DNA from: Phallusia fumigata
Lineage: Eukaryota > Chordata > Ascidiacea > Phlebobranchia > Ascidiidae
Direction: 5' to 3'
Assembly: GCA_008931825.1 (NCBI GenBank)
Contig: QXVZ01024553.1
Span: 1-28,618 of the forward strand
DNA length: 28,618 nt
The position numbers and the translations under genes were made by a program. Position 1 is the stretch's first letter, and every line of letters begins with the position of its first letter. The notes beneath the pieces were generated by a model. That model saw nothing but the letters and a program-made list of their open reading frames with translations, did no database searches and had not been told where the DNA came from. Below are positions 17,679 through 28,532 of this stretch, piece after piece.

Positions 17679-19580
17679 TCATATCTGGTGAAAACTGGAA
17701 GGTGGTTTCGTCCGTCGGTTACCCATCAGTGGAACAGTCTCGGTTGCAGGAATTGGAAATTGTGAAGTCGATTTTGATTGTATCGATGGTGGTGGAGAAG
17801 CGGGTGACGCTGATTGTGGTTTTCGTCTCGAGATGGGTTTCAGCAGAAATTTGGCAAACTCACTATTGGCAAATTCCATTCCCATTGTTACGCCATCTTT
17901 ATTTAATTCTTGCAAATCAGCAGGCGCACCACTCACATGTAGGTAAAATATAAAAAAACCAAGATCTTTAGCAACAATAGCGCCTTCACGGTTTTCTTCG
18001 ATGTCTTTTAACAAACTTTCTTTGTTCTGTTGGTTGTTAAAATATTCGGTAATTTTATCAAACAATTCTTTTTGCCCAGTTTCACCGTGTGAGTCACAGA
18101 GGGATAGAAATAACTGTTCCTCATTTTTAAAACAACTTTTTGCGAAAGCAAAACTCAAACCGATTATTTGAACAGACAACGCGATCATCTGAATGGCCGC
18201 TGTGACCAAGAGGTTGTTCAATGATGCATGACTGCACGAGAACGCATGGCCTTCAACTTCACAAGAATACGCTGCCTGTCTTTTGCTATATTGATCAAAT
18301 AAACTTCCCAGAAATGTGAACCATCCCATACAAATAACAATGGAAGTCGTACTTCTGACGAGGTACATGCAGGAAGTTGACGACTTGCTTTTGAAATGAC
18401 CAGTATCTTCTGCATCTGATGGCTCCGGGTCGTTCACATAATCCATTAGGTTTAAATACAACGACAGCAGCGCATTGAACTTTCTATTTTTGTAATAGGA
18501 AGGGTTTTCAGAAGGTGCTTCGGGATAGTTTTCGCTACGGTTTATAAGCAGCTGGATCTCTAATTCTGCAAGTGAAAGTTTCGAGTTGATTGTATCTGAA
18601 ATCAAATATTGCAGCAACATTTTGCATTTTGGTGTATTGGTTTCAATGTGCAGTTCAACGGCACGATCTATATTTTTAACCATTGCAGAAATAAGCTTAC
18701 AAAATGTTTCAAGAGTTTCGTTGTTGATATCAGCCTGACTTTTAAATGGATTTTTGAATATTTCTAGTTTTGTCAATCGTTTAACGTTGTTGTCCCTAAC
18801 GATCTGTTCGACTGTTAATGTTCCTTCATTCAACTTTTCAATCAATTTCGATAGACCAGCGGAGAAGTCAATTGATTCCGTATCATTTTGGTGTGAGCAA
18901 TAATAGTACAACTGTAAAAATTTCCCCATCGTGTCAAATACCTTCTTTTCGTCTAGTCCTCGTCTAGTACTGCAAATTTGATCAGAATTTTGACTTTGTA
19001 ACACACTTCTTAGTACTTTAAGCGCTTCCTTATTTTTGATGATGTCTTTTTCTTTTTTTGAAACGTGTCTTGCGCCATTTGGTTTCATAAACTCCAGCAC
19101 AATTTCTCTACACCGCAAACGCTTTTGCTTTTCTGGTTCAGGTGCCTCGGTAGTGTTTGCAGTTACAGCATATCGAATCAGGTTGTCAACCGACTTATTA
19201 ATGCCATCAAGAAGATCGAATTTTTTCCGAAATGAAGCTATTGAATCGGCACAATGCGGTATATACTCCCAGAAGTTGTTGGGGACAAACAGAACTGAAG
19301 TAAACAATAATCCAATCCACCAAAAGTTGATAATGAAAGATTCTGGCGCATAGCCGACACATTGCTGGTTTACATAATTTGCCATTGGTGAACCAAAAGG
19401 GAAACTTGTGTTGAAATCCTGAGGAACACAAGTTACTGATCCCGAATCTGAACGATAAAACAGGAGCAGAGTGGAAGACACCAAAGCAGCGAGAGCAAAT
19501 GACCTCAAGGATTCCCACCAAGGTTTCATCTTGTTGGTTGAAAGCAAATCTCTCCAGGCAAAAGCTTGATCGAACAACAT
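17679..19580 (-). CDS. LRR-less LRRC8-like four-pass membrane protein C with long cytoplasmic loop
   Basis: A 633-residue single-exon protein. The open frame extends to 19601 but its first codon is GTG; the ATG at 19580 (A at -3) gives MLFDQAFAWRD, matching the starts of A and B. KPWWE precedes TM1 (24-42). Loop 1 has C51, C74 and sequon N57. TM2 is at 83-103, followed by NNFWEYIPHCADSI. The cytoplasmic loop (about 104-406) starts with the conserved VTANTTEAPEPEKQ and RCREIV, then has about 220 extra residues, largely helical and charged, of no fold I recognise. TM3 (407-427), loop 2 with C440 and C449 (FSCSHAS), TM4 (455-479). The tail has LFLSLCDSHGETGQ, GAIVAKDLGFFIF (533-545), then a Pro/Ser-rich end with ETVPLMG. 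No LRRs. Gene C converges on gene B from the opposite strand. Channel role is inferred. Confidence 0.85.
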   Translation of the reverse strand: MLFDQAFAWRDLLSTNKMKPWWESLRSFALAALVSSTLLLFYRSDSGSVTCVPQDFNTSFPFGSPMANYVNQQCVGYAPESFIINFWWIGLLFTSVLFVPNNFWEYIPHCADSIASFRKKFDLLDGINKSVDNLIRYAVTANTTEAPEPEKQKRLRCREIVLEFMKPNGARHVSKKEKDIIKNKEALKVLRSVLQSQNSDQICSTRRGLDEKKVFDTMGKFLQLYYYCSHQNDTESIDFSAGLSKLIEKLNEGTLTVEQIVRDNNVKRLTKLEIFKNPFKSQADINNETLETFCKLISAMVKNIDRAVELHIETNTPKCKMLLQYLISDTINSKLSLAELEIQLLINRSENYPEAPSENPSYYKNRKFNALLSLYLNLMDYVNDPEPSDAEDTGHFKSKSSTSCMYLVRSTTSIVICMGWFTFLGSLFDQYSKRQAAYSCEVEGHAFSCSHASLNNLLVTAAIQMIALSVQIIGLSFAFAKSCFKNEEQLFLSLCDSHGETGQKELFDKITEYFNNQQNKESLLKDIEENREGAIVAKDLGFFIFYLHVSGAPADLQELNKDGVTMGMEFANSEFAKFLLKPISRRKPQSASPASPPPSIQSKSTSQFPIPATETVPLMGNRRTKPPSSFHQI

Positions 19581-20989
19581 ACTAAATACGACACTTAGCA
19601 CAACAACAAATCAAAAACAGCGTTTCTGACAGCAAAGCTGACCTGTTTCTAAAAGTGGTTTGAACTGAACTGATTCAGTATAGCCAACGAAAAGGCGTCA
19701 GTTGTTAATGTTACACCGATCCGTATGTTCAAAACGCCAAACGTCGGTGAAATTTCATCCCGACGAGAAAGAACAAAGGCGAGAAATGTGACACAATGAA
19801 GGCATTCGGCCCCTACAGTAAGTACAATTATGTTGACATACCCATCCCTCGCAAGTAACAATGTAAACCAGATATACGCAATCAATTAGAATGACTTGCG
19901 CCGGTTTGTGATGATTACGGGTGGTAAACATTATAAATCCACCTTACAGTACCAGTTTACAACACGATCTAATTTTAAACCGTAACTAAAACCTATTTTT
20001 TTGATCCTCAATGATATGAGCTTGATTAATGAATGGATGCTCGTGGTTCCCGCAGAAACAGAATTTGGCCTACGCAACATTTCTGCTTTATGTTGACAGT
20101 TTTAGGTTGTTGGCATAAAAATTTTTTTGAGTTTTGTAAACGCCTGACCCAGAACCGGACGCGGTAAGGCTTTAAGCTGCATGCGTAAAACCCCGAGGCC
20201 CCATCTCGTTTAATTATGCTAGCAGGAACAAAAAATTTGGAAATATGCACATCTTAAAAATATATAAAACATATAACGTTTTAAACGTTAATAACATATA
20301 TTTAATAATAATAAAATTTTATTTTCAGACAATAAAGACAACACATTAAGTAGAAGAAATTTAAAATCTTAGTTCTTGATTTTTTTTCGAGGCCCGTATT
20401 GTGGAGGCCTTAAGTTTATTTTGCATGTATCTACATTTGCCACTGGTCTGGCCGTTTGCTCAAGCTCCTATGGGTATATTACGGTGCATACTATACCCCT
20501 ATACCTTTAAATTAAGGCAGTTTTTAAATTGGTTTGTTTTCTAACCGTTTTCGCAACTTGAAAAATCGAAATGAATCGTCCCAATATTCAATAATCATTA
20601 CGTTAAATTCAACAACACACTTTTTCGTGCTCTCGTGTTCTGTTGATATCGTTACTGGAACATTGTTTTTTTCAGGCAGCAACATCTTAAAATGGATAGT
20701 GCTGTGCTTTAAGCCCAAGCTCTAAAACTGATTTTGCAACTGACAATATTTGTGCTTCTGTTTTCAAAACGACTTGGGTTTAACAACCTGATTCAAAAAC
20801 GACCTCTTTTAATTTAAACATTGGAGGGGGAGGTTTTAAGATCTAATGAAAAGTTTGATCGCAAAACGCAGTTTGCCAAAACACAACCTGTCTTAAGTGT
20901 ATTTTTTGTTACATATTATCCTCGGTTGGAGAAACAAAACATTATGCTCGTTTATGATTATAAGTGACTTGCCGATCTGCTGCCTAGGG
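19581..20989. other. Upstream region of gene C, no other feature recognised
   Basis: It must hold the promoter of gene C. I see no reliable TATA box, splice site or repeat end. Small reading frames here begin with non-ATG codons or have no protein character. Confidence 0.3.
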
Positions 20990-21550
20990 CAGTGTTTCCC
21001 AACTGGTGGTACGTGTACCACTAGTGGTACGCGACGGCATTCCAGGTGGTACGCAAGCACCTTTTCGTAATTTGCGGATATAGTTCGAATTAACAAAAAA
21101 TTGTAAGTGATCTCAAAATGTTTGTTACTTCATCCCCTAGGTTACTTTGTAGCACTCAACGGGGCTTTTTAAAGTGCAAAAGTACGATGGCCAACAACCT
21201 TTTATGAACAATATGTCTTTGTCCCAAAATTACTTAGTCATAAAGATAACAAAGGCAATGTTAATGCGTCTGCAATTGTAGTAGGAAACCGCCTTGCTTC
21301 CCCCGGACATGATTTTCGGTGCGCAGTAAGAAAAGTTGTGCCCCGCGTCGATCGTCTTATGGAGAACAAAAGCAAATACAGACCATTAGTTTAAACTACG
21401 TTTTTCGTTGCTTTCGTATCTGATATTATTCGATTCATGAAATATAATAGTTATCAGATCGAAACTACGTTTATCTCAAACTAGGTGGTACGCGTCGAAA
21501 TTGTTTTACCTCCAAATGGTACGCAACCACAAAAAGGTTGGGAATCACTG
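20990..21550. mobile_element. 561-bp hAT non-autonomous element with perfect 8-bp target duplication
   Basis: The left end cagtgtttcccaactggtgg (20990) and the right end, on the minus strand, cagtgattcccaacctttt form hAT-type inverted repeats. Subterminal ggtggtacgc motifs recur at both ends. The flanks are identical: gcctaggg at 20982-20989 and 21551-21558. A central TA in the 8-bp duplication is the reported preference of the Buster branch of hAT elements. No transposase frame is present, so it moved using a related element's enzyme. Confidence 0.85.
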
Positions 21551-21639
21551 GCCTAGGGCCTACAAAAAATTGTACATACAGGTGGAAGGCCTTATATCGG
21601 TTGACGCATCTTTATATCTTTTGATGCACCTATAAAACA

Positions 21640-22700
21640 CGTGTATGTCGCTCTACCACTTGTAATACCTGTACTAGGATGTCCCAATATCCCGATACCA
21701 CTGCATGATCTGCACCGTCGTGAGGATTTCGGTGATATTCTAATGTACCTTGATGGCCATTCCTTTTTAAAATTGTTCCGAGTTTTGCTATTGTTGGCCC
21801 TTTATACAACAATTGATAAATATCTTAACAGATTAAATATATAACTGTGCCGCACAACTTTTTCCTTTTTTTCCGACATCCCTTTACCCCAGCCTTTCCG
21901 CATGGGTTCGTCAGAGAGCAACATCACGATGCCACCAACCGCCGACGAACTGCAAATCGTCATAGTGTGACAGTTTTATGACATCACAGACTGGAAAAGC
22001 TAAGATAAAACATCTTGGGGCCTTCACTGGGACAGCTCGGCGAAGACGTAGTTGCTAGTGCAAACGCCACTGCAAAAGAATTTCCTAATATCGAATTTTT
22101 AATCTACAACTTGAATATCAGTAGCTGAGACCAAATTACAATAACCACCAGTTGTTCTTAGCAGGGATTGAGCGACACCCAGTGAGAGGAAGGGTAGTTA
22201 GTATCTCTAAGGATACTGCGAAAAATTGCACTGTTGTCATTGACTCAGTTGGTTTGTTTTTCAGATCAGTTTGTGCGTTAATTACAGATCGCATAGAGAG
22301 ACCTGCGGTTTAAAATCGTATTATTTTAAACAGAAGACTTGTTATCATTTTTTTCATCATTTATAAATTTAATGTTGTTTCTGCTAAAAAAATCGGCTTT
22401 GGCCGCTGCAAAGCAACGATGCATTAGCTAAGTCCAGTAAAGACGTACATATTTGGGCACCAACTTTGTCAAGGCGATAAGGGTTTATAAACCACTACCC
22501 CGGGTAGTCCCAGGCAGCGTCTGAAGGTACAGCGCATGTTCCAACGTGTAGATAAGTGGTTCATGATTTGGGACGAGCTTTGTCGCATGCGGCTACCCCC
22601 ACCCTCCTTCTGTAGATGGGGACGATCGCTTTCCGCTGGTAATAAGACTGGTAACGCGTCGTTCGGGGTCCGACCGTCTTGCGACGAAGGGCTATTGGGC
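21640..22700 (+). repeat. Diverged tandem duplication, unit 1
   Basis: Several blocks reappear in order in 23027-24240: aggatttcggtgata, ttttccgacatccct with cagcctttcc and tcgtcagagagcaacat, aattgcactgttgtcat against aattgcactattgttat, and taccccgggtagtc with gcgcatgttccaa and ggtaacgcgtcg. Reading frames across it are not conserved between units, so the conserved blocks are not protein-coding in any frame I can follow. Nature unknown; possibly an old transposon present twice. Confidence 0.6.
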
Positions 22701-22831
22701 AGTTCTGTTTCTTGCCCTTCCGCGATTTGCTCCAATAGGTTTCCAACAATAGAACAACACTATGCAGACTTTTTTTTGCGTAACAGCTGTGTCTAATGAC
22801 CTCAAGGTGGGATAACGAATACAGCGTAGCT

Positions 22832-22947
22832 CAGTGGTTCCTAACCTTTTTCGATGCATTCCCCCATTGCTTTTTTTTGGAACTTATCATTCCTCCCTAC
22901 TAGACAGGAAACAACATAAAATAATAATAAAAGTTTTGAAATCACTG
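22832..22947. mobile_element. Possible hAT-type element or remnant
   Basis: cagtggttcctaaccttttt at 22832 is a textbook hAT end. A candidate partner, read on the minus strand from 22947, is cagtgatttcaaaactttt. The flanking 8-mers (gcgtagct, gtttaccg) do not match, so the right boundary may be wrong or the element truncated. Confidence 0.35.
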
Positions 22948-23026
22948 GTTTACCGCTAATCATGAATAACCTAATAATATAGTGGAAATTCCTCCCCTTC
23001 ATCTATAAAATTAGGATCCAAATACC

Positions 23027-24240
23027 ACTAAATATTAGCATGATGTGCGCCATTTATTAGGATTTCGGTGATACTGGGAAGTTCATATTACCTTGTTAGT
23101 CAATCAATCTTTTAAAACTATTGTTGTCTTTTTAGACAGAAGTGATAAAAATATATCTTAAGAGACTGACGTTAATTAGGTGTGTCTAAGTTTACTTTAT
23201 GTTTGCATAACCAGCACCAGTAAAATATGAAAATGTTAAGTCGGTAAACAAGTTAAGCTGCATCTGGCAACAAACAATTGCACTTCTGTTTTAGTGTAAT
23301 TAGAGTAGGCAGATATGCATAGCATTTAGACATTGGAAAGATATGTACAGCCTTTTGCAAACTCCCACCAGATTTGGCGTCTCCGCTCCTACAGCCAATG
23401 TGGATCACGTAGAACACGAGTAACGAGAATACAGCTGATGACAATAAGTCAGATTTCAAGTGCTTGATTTTCTTGACTTAACCCGTCTTGAATATTTGAT
23501 AAAATGGACTTCAGCCAAAAAAATACGATACTAAATTGCATGCGCAAAAAATACCCACATGATTGCTGTGGGTGGAAGAGGGAGGGTGTACACATCTTGG
23601 TGCGATATACAAAAACTACGTTAAATAAAAAAAAAGAAGAGCTCTAATAAATCGTCGCTGTTTTTCCGACATCCCTCTGCCCCAGCCTTTCCACAGGGGC
23701 TCGTCAGAGAGCAACATAATGAAGGCGCCAACATGCGACGCATGATTAAGTCGCCGACAAAACAAAAATCGTCACAATGGACTGTTTATAATTGAAAAAT
23801 CGAAAAGGACCATCGTTGGCCCTTGGGCTTCCATTGAGTTATTCTTTTGCTCTTGGTAGGAATGGTGTGACACCTTTGGATGGGAGAGGGGGTTGTAATG
23901 TGCGGGAATGCTGCGGGAAATTGCACTATTGTTATCAACGTAATTTGGATTTTAGTTTAGTGTGAGCATTAATTAAAGATCCCATAGGATTTCAATATCT
24001 CCCACAAGCTAGGCACTAACTTTGCTGAGAGGATTCTTCTTATAAACCAACATACTACCCCGGGTTGTCGCAAGTAGCTTCTGCAGGTGCAGTGCATGTT
24101 CCAATGTGTAGGTCGGTGCAGCATGGTTTGGGACCATCTATATCACATGCGGCGACCCCTTTTTGTGGGTGTTGTAGATCGTCCAATCTCAGGAAAAAAG
24201 TAGGATGGTAACGCGTCGCTCGGTGTCAGACCGTCCAACG
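23027..24240 (+). repeat. Diverged tandem duplication, unit 2
   Basis: Partner of 21640-22700. The best preserved part is 24055-24240 (taccccgggttgtcgc, gtgcatgttccaatgtgtagg, tggtttgggacca). Offsets to unit 1 range from about 1.55 to 1.8 kb, so insertions or deletions have accumulated. The hAT-like remnant at 22832 lies between the units. Confidence 0.6.
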
Positions 24241-24249
24241 GAGATAGGT

Positions 24250-25616
24250 TTTTCTTTTTTCTTTTCTTTTTAAGGTTTTAGTGATAGTGATTCTGTGGCC
24301 ATTACATGTGCGACGCTAATTGTGTTCAAGCAATGCGTAACACGCACAAGCTTGGTTCTTCGATTATAGCAGGCATGGTTTTTCCAAAATAAAGTTTGCT
24401 ATTTACCCTGATAATTAAATCAAAATTTTATTTTGCGTTTCAAATCTAAATCCAAGTTTTCAAACAAAAGCGTGGATAACAAGTCAACCAAATTTTAACA
24501 GTTTGCTTTAAAATCTGACACGACCAAGCGCCTACACATAAACCGATGCGTTACGGACTAGTACACAACAAAGAACTCGACCATCAAGTTGCCTAAACCT
24601 ACCGCAACTGAATAGGTAAAGAAACACAAAAGGTAAGATGGTATTTACTCAAATGTTTGATTGTGGTAGAAGGACCAGCTTGAGGCGGCACGTGTAAATT
24701 CAGCATGGCATTGTGGCGGTCAAAGCGAAAATGGTGAAGGATAAAATATGTTTAGATAGCAGGCTATCACCATTTGTATTTAAATGATAAATACAACTAG
24801 AAAATTGGTTATTGAAAATTACATGAGCACACAGAAACTAATTGCTGAGAGTGGTTTGTACCAAGCGTTTTGTCCATTTGTTATCATATAGCTCAGCACA
24901 GTAAAGTCTTAAATGTTGTTGCGTATGGTTTAAAGAATTAGACTCTTAAAAAAACAATGGAAGAGGCAGTATTGGGCCTTCGGCTGGAGGCAAAAAATAT
25001 TTCGGCTCCTTCATTAGTTTTGTGCATTGCGATTCAACGCAAAGTTCGAAATTCGTTTGTATAGTTTCGGTGCAAAACCTACCTAACCACATTAAATAAA
25101 ACCAAAGACGCAATATTTTCCATTCTGATTTGTGTAAAACGTCATTTTGGCCTATTTGGGGGTTCTCTTTTTTTCTTGGATGGGCATTAATCACTTTGGC
25201 AATCCTAATCTGGCAATAAAACCACCACCAGTATGCCGATGACTGAAAAAGTGGATATTAACTCGATTACGTGCAAGAAGCGAACAATCTAAGGAGATCT
25301 GTGCCTTTCCTTGTTATCTTTTCTCAGCGAACAAAAGAGTTAAAAGGATGCCAGAGGAAAAGGTTCACGTTGCGCAGTTAATTTTCAGTGCGTGACGAAA
25401 GCTAAATTAGTGACTCCGCCATCCAGAAAACGAAGTCAAAAAATTTAATATTTAATGCAGTTGATGAAGATTGTTGAAGTTTGAACGAACCTTTATTTGC
25501 TGTCAAACATTTTGAAACAAGAGGAGGAGGCCTCCCCAACCATTGAGCTTGATGGTTTTTGGCAATCACATACCTACCAAGTTCTGTTACAATAGTTTTC
25601 ACCATAGCGTCACAAG
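24250..25616. other. Intergenic, no feature recognised
   Basis: AT-rich sequence with a pyrimidine-rich run near 24250-24272. No exon with splice support, RNA gene or repeat end is visible. Confidence 0.3.
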
Positions 25617-25650
25617 TAGGGTTGCCAACCGTCCTTTATTTCAAAGGACA

Positions 25651-25762
25651 GTCCTTTATTCAGCTATTGTCCTTGTCCTTTATTGAGATTTGATATGACA
25701 CTATTTGTCCTTTATTCAGCTATTGTCCTTGTCCTTTATTGAGATTTGATATGACACTATTT
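25651..25762 (+). repeat. Two perfect tandem copies of a 56-bp unit
   Basis: The unit starts gtcctttattcagctattg and ends atgacactattt. Copies are 25651-25706 and 25707-25762, identical, followed by the start of a third (gtcctttatt). The repeat is preceded by gggttgccaaccgtcc at 25619, and gttggcaagtcc occurs at about 26099-26110, so it may lie inside an element with short inverted ends; that is weakly supported. Confidence 0.85.
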
Positions 25763-26110
25763 GTCCTTTATTTTAAAATCGTTTTGACTGGGGGTTCCTT
25801 TTCCTGCTCTAAAGATCTTATTGCAAATGTGTTAACTGAACAATACCAAAGCATAGCGCGGAAGACCGCAGACCAGGGTGTAAAAGCTTCATTTTATGTG
25901 TAACTAGATTTTCCATTTAAAAAAAGCTCTCATTTTGGGAAAACCAGAAAATTGAAAACAAAGTTACTAAATATGAAAAGAACTAACAAAAAACTAGAGA
26001 GAATAAAGTAAGGCAATACCTTGGCCTATTATCTGGACTCACAAGAACTAAAATAAATATGGCGTAAATAAACATGTCCTTTATTGTAGCTGAACATAGT
26101 TGGCAAGTCC

Positions 26111-27505
26111 TTGAAATTTAATAAGTTTTGCTATAACACGAAGTGATAATGATTCACTAGCTGCACGCAGTGTTGTCGACTGGTATGTCTTTATGCCACA
26201 TTTGAAAAATTGGAATGTTTTTTAGGCCTTTGGTTCACAAGTTTCAATTCATTCGCGTTTATACTTTAATGTTTACATTTAATCTCGAACATGATTTGTT
26301 ACATTTGCTGCTCGAAAATGTTTTTATAAATTTTTCTGCGGTTTCAGTCAGATCTTACATTTTCCTCAATATAGAGCGGATCCACGTTACCACAAAGCCG
26401 ACAAGATACATGCGCTAAACTAAAAACCTATACTGGCATATACAAAGTGAAAGTAAGGCTCAAAGATATACGTTCAATGAATAGCACGATGCACACACAA
26501 ATCAGTTTGTTTACTTATAACGACCACAAAGGCATACGTAATAAACATACCATTTCCGGTTAGTGTGCAGTGTTAGTATAGACCATTAAGTGCCATATAT
26601 CTCTTACAAGTTATTTTAAACTTAGGTAGACGACGCTCAAAAAGGAAGTAGCTAGTAACAAACGGTTGTTAGCCAAAGCCAGAGAATGCAAATGTATTGA
26701 AAATGGGTAAATTCCACACGTGGGGTTAAAATGTATTTTGCGCCACAGTACTTAGCAAGTTGTTAGTTTATGTCGTTAAACATATCTATGCCTTAAATGT
26801 TTGTGGGTACGTAGAATTCAAAAGCCTACACAACACATAAATTCAGTTTGTTTGCTAACAACAAGGAAAATACATAGACTTGGAAGTCGTTTAGGCGGTA
26901 ACAGAGAAAGCAGCTTAAGACTGCCAGTAGACATATTAAACACACACCCTTGCGAGGTCGGAATATTACAGCTAACGTCTTTACGTGGTTTTCGAAAAGA
27001 ATGTAAGCTCGCTTAACTTACGATAACAGCTGTCAGAGCAGTTACAGCCAATGAAACGTCGCAGTGCATCAGGTTGTAACCATTTTTTTTCGGCATTTGG
27101 GATGTGACAAAACAATAATGAAATGTTTTACGATGAATGTAAAGTAGAAGATCGAGACAAAAGTTTCTCTAAACAATAGACTACACCGCGCTATGTAAAA
27201 CTATTAAAAGCTATTGAAAACTAAGTGGTACTTGGTCAGGGCTTTCGCTGTCAGCTACTTCGCCAACTAATCAACTACAGTTTCAGGGGCTGTTAGGTCT
27301 GTTGGTGCTGAACGTTTAGCTGTACTCTGTTTCAACATACCAACATTCAACCAAGGTGACCAACCGTGCAAAATTGCTATCGAGTCGGTCGTTTCTCCTG
27401 CAAAATTCTTTACGTCCAGGCTTCCCTACCAGACTTCGCTGCTTAGGCATGCTGCGTATTGTTTAGCTTGATTTATGTTTTAAAGAATTTGCGCAAGCGG
27501 ACGGT
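26111..27505. other. Intergenic upstream of the last gene, no feature recognised
   Basis: AT-rich sequence. A few short similar segments (tcagtttgttta near 26502 and tcagtttgtttg near 26843) hint at a local duplication, too weak to call. The promoter of the gene at 27599 should lie at its right end. Confidence 0.3.
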
Positions 27506-27598
27506 ATGCAAACAACAAATATAAGATTTAATACTAACCATTATCAGATTTTTGAATTTTGTCGCAGGTTACCCCCATTAAAAGTTTGGTTTTTAGAA

Positions 27599-27921
27599 AT
27601 GAAATTAGTAACTGCAAAACGTCTGATTCTCATCTTAGGGTTTGCAGCAGTTCTAGCACTGGGCTGGATTTGTTTCGGGAAAAAAGATCTGATTTACAGT
27701 GTTGGTAAATTCAGAAATTACAAGAAGTTACCACAAAGAAAGTTTGCTCCCAACCAAACCAAAGAATGTACGAACGTTCTGTTTAACCTGACTGTGGGAG
27801 CATGGGAAGCTTTGCCGGGTGCAAACGTCACTGAATTGGATCTAACTTATCGAAATTACTGGCGACAAAAAGGAATTTTAAAAAACATGTGGCGTGAAGA
27901 TGGTAAATGTGGTTATAAGAA
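27599..27921 (+). CDS. First coding exon of a predicted type II membrane protein (partial)
   Basis: The exon reads MKLVTAKRLILILGFAAVLALGW in outline: a short basic cytoplasmic N-terminus, one hydrophobic segment (about residues 9-25), then a basic, hydrophilic stem, the layout of a Golgi type II enzyme. The lumenal part has three N-glycosylation sequons (NQT, NLT, NVT), cysteines at TKEC and GKC, and WREDGKCGYK at the end. It stops at 27921 before a consensus donor (gtaagtata), phase 2. The frame stays open upstream to an ATG at 27506, but a good splice acceptor (gaattttgtcgcag) ends at 27567, so the exon may start there and translation at 27599. A Golgi glycosyltransferase or sulfotransferase is a guess from architecture; no catalytic motif is in the window. 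Later exons are beyond it or unrecognised. Confidence 0.55.
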
Positions 27922-28532
27922 GTAAGTATACGGTTGCTTATAACAGTACGTAGTGCGAACAAATCATTTTTATAAGTAGTGCTAACAAACCATTCTCCTC
28001 TCTCCATTACGCTGTGGTTTATAGTGTAAATACCAACAGTAAACTCGATGTGACTGACTGATGTTGGTATTATAAAGTAGGTGTCTTTGTTGACAAATAG
28101 GGCAATAAACAGGCTTGAATGTTGAAAAAGCATTAACAGAGAGAACATCTTTAGTCTGCAAGAAAACATAATTAACACACAATCTTGCAAGGTCAAAAGA
28201 CTATAGCTTACCTATACTGACGTATTTGCAGCGCATTCAGGATGTACAGTGTAAATACTAACAGAAAACTTCATTTAACTGACTAATTTTGCTTTCGTGT
28301 GTATTTTTTTAAACGGGAATGGACAGTTGCTTGCGCAAAGGTGTTTGTGTCAAAATCTATTGTCTAAAAAAAGGTTTCGGAAAACCCAAAAAGTGTGGGC
28401 GCCTGGCATTTGCAGCTTTGTTCATTCAGGACTGTAGCTGTCAAGTAAATATAAAATCCCTCGCCCAGTTATTGATGCATGAGGCATACACAAACTTTTT
28501 AAAGTTCGATAACATGTTTTGATTGGTTGACA
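27922..28532. other. Probable intron of the type II membrane protein gene
   Basis: It begins with the donor gtaagt. It holds an imperfect direct repeat of about 43 bp (agtgtaaataccaacagtaa near 28024 and agtgtaaatactaacagaaa near 28249). A small frame at 28319-28522 with several cysteines is unsupported by a convincing acceptor in the right phase. Confidence 0.35.

Noticed and set aside
17492-17953. 153-codon plus-strand frame
   Set aside because: It overlaps the 3' part of gene C in antisense, and the C frame has clear family conservation.
19581-19601. Seven extra residues at the start of protein C
   Set aside because: The first codon of that extension is GTG; the ATG at 19580 aligns with the starts of A and B.
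23253-23459. Frame resembling a small secreted peptide on the minus strand
   Set aside because: The apparent start is TTG. The hydrophobic stretch has no ATG before it and no convincing splice acceptor.
27828-28196. 122-codon minus-strand frame
   Set aside because: It overlaps the splice-supported exon 27599-27921 in antisense and shows no domain.
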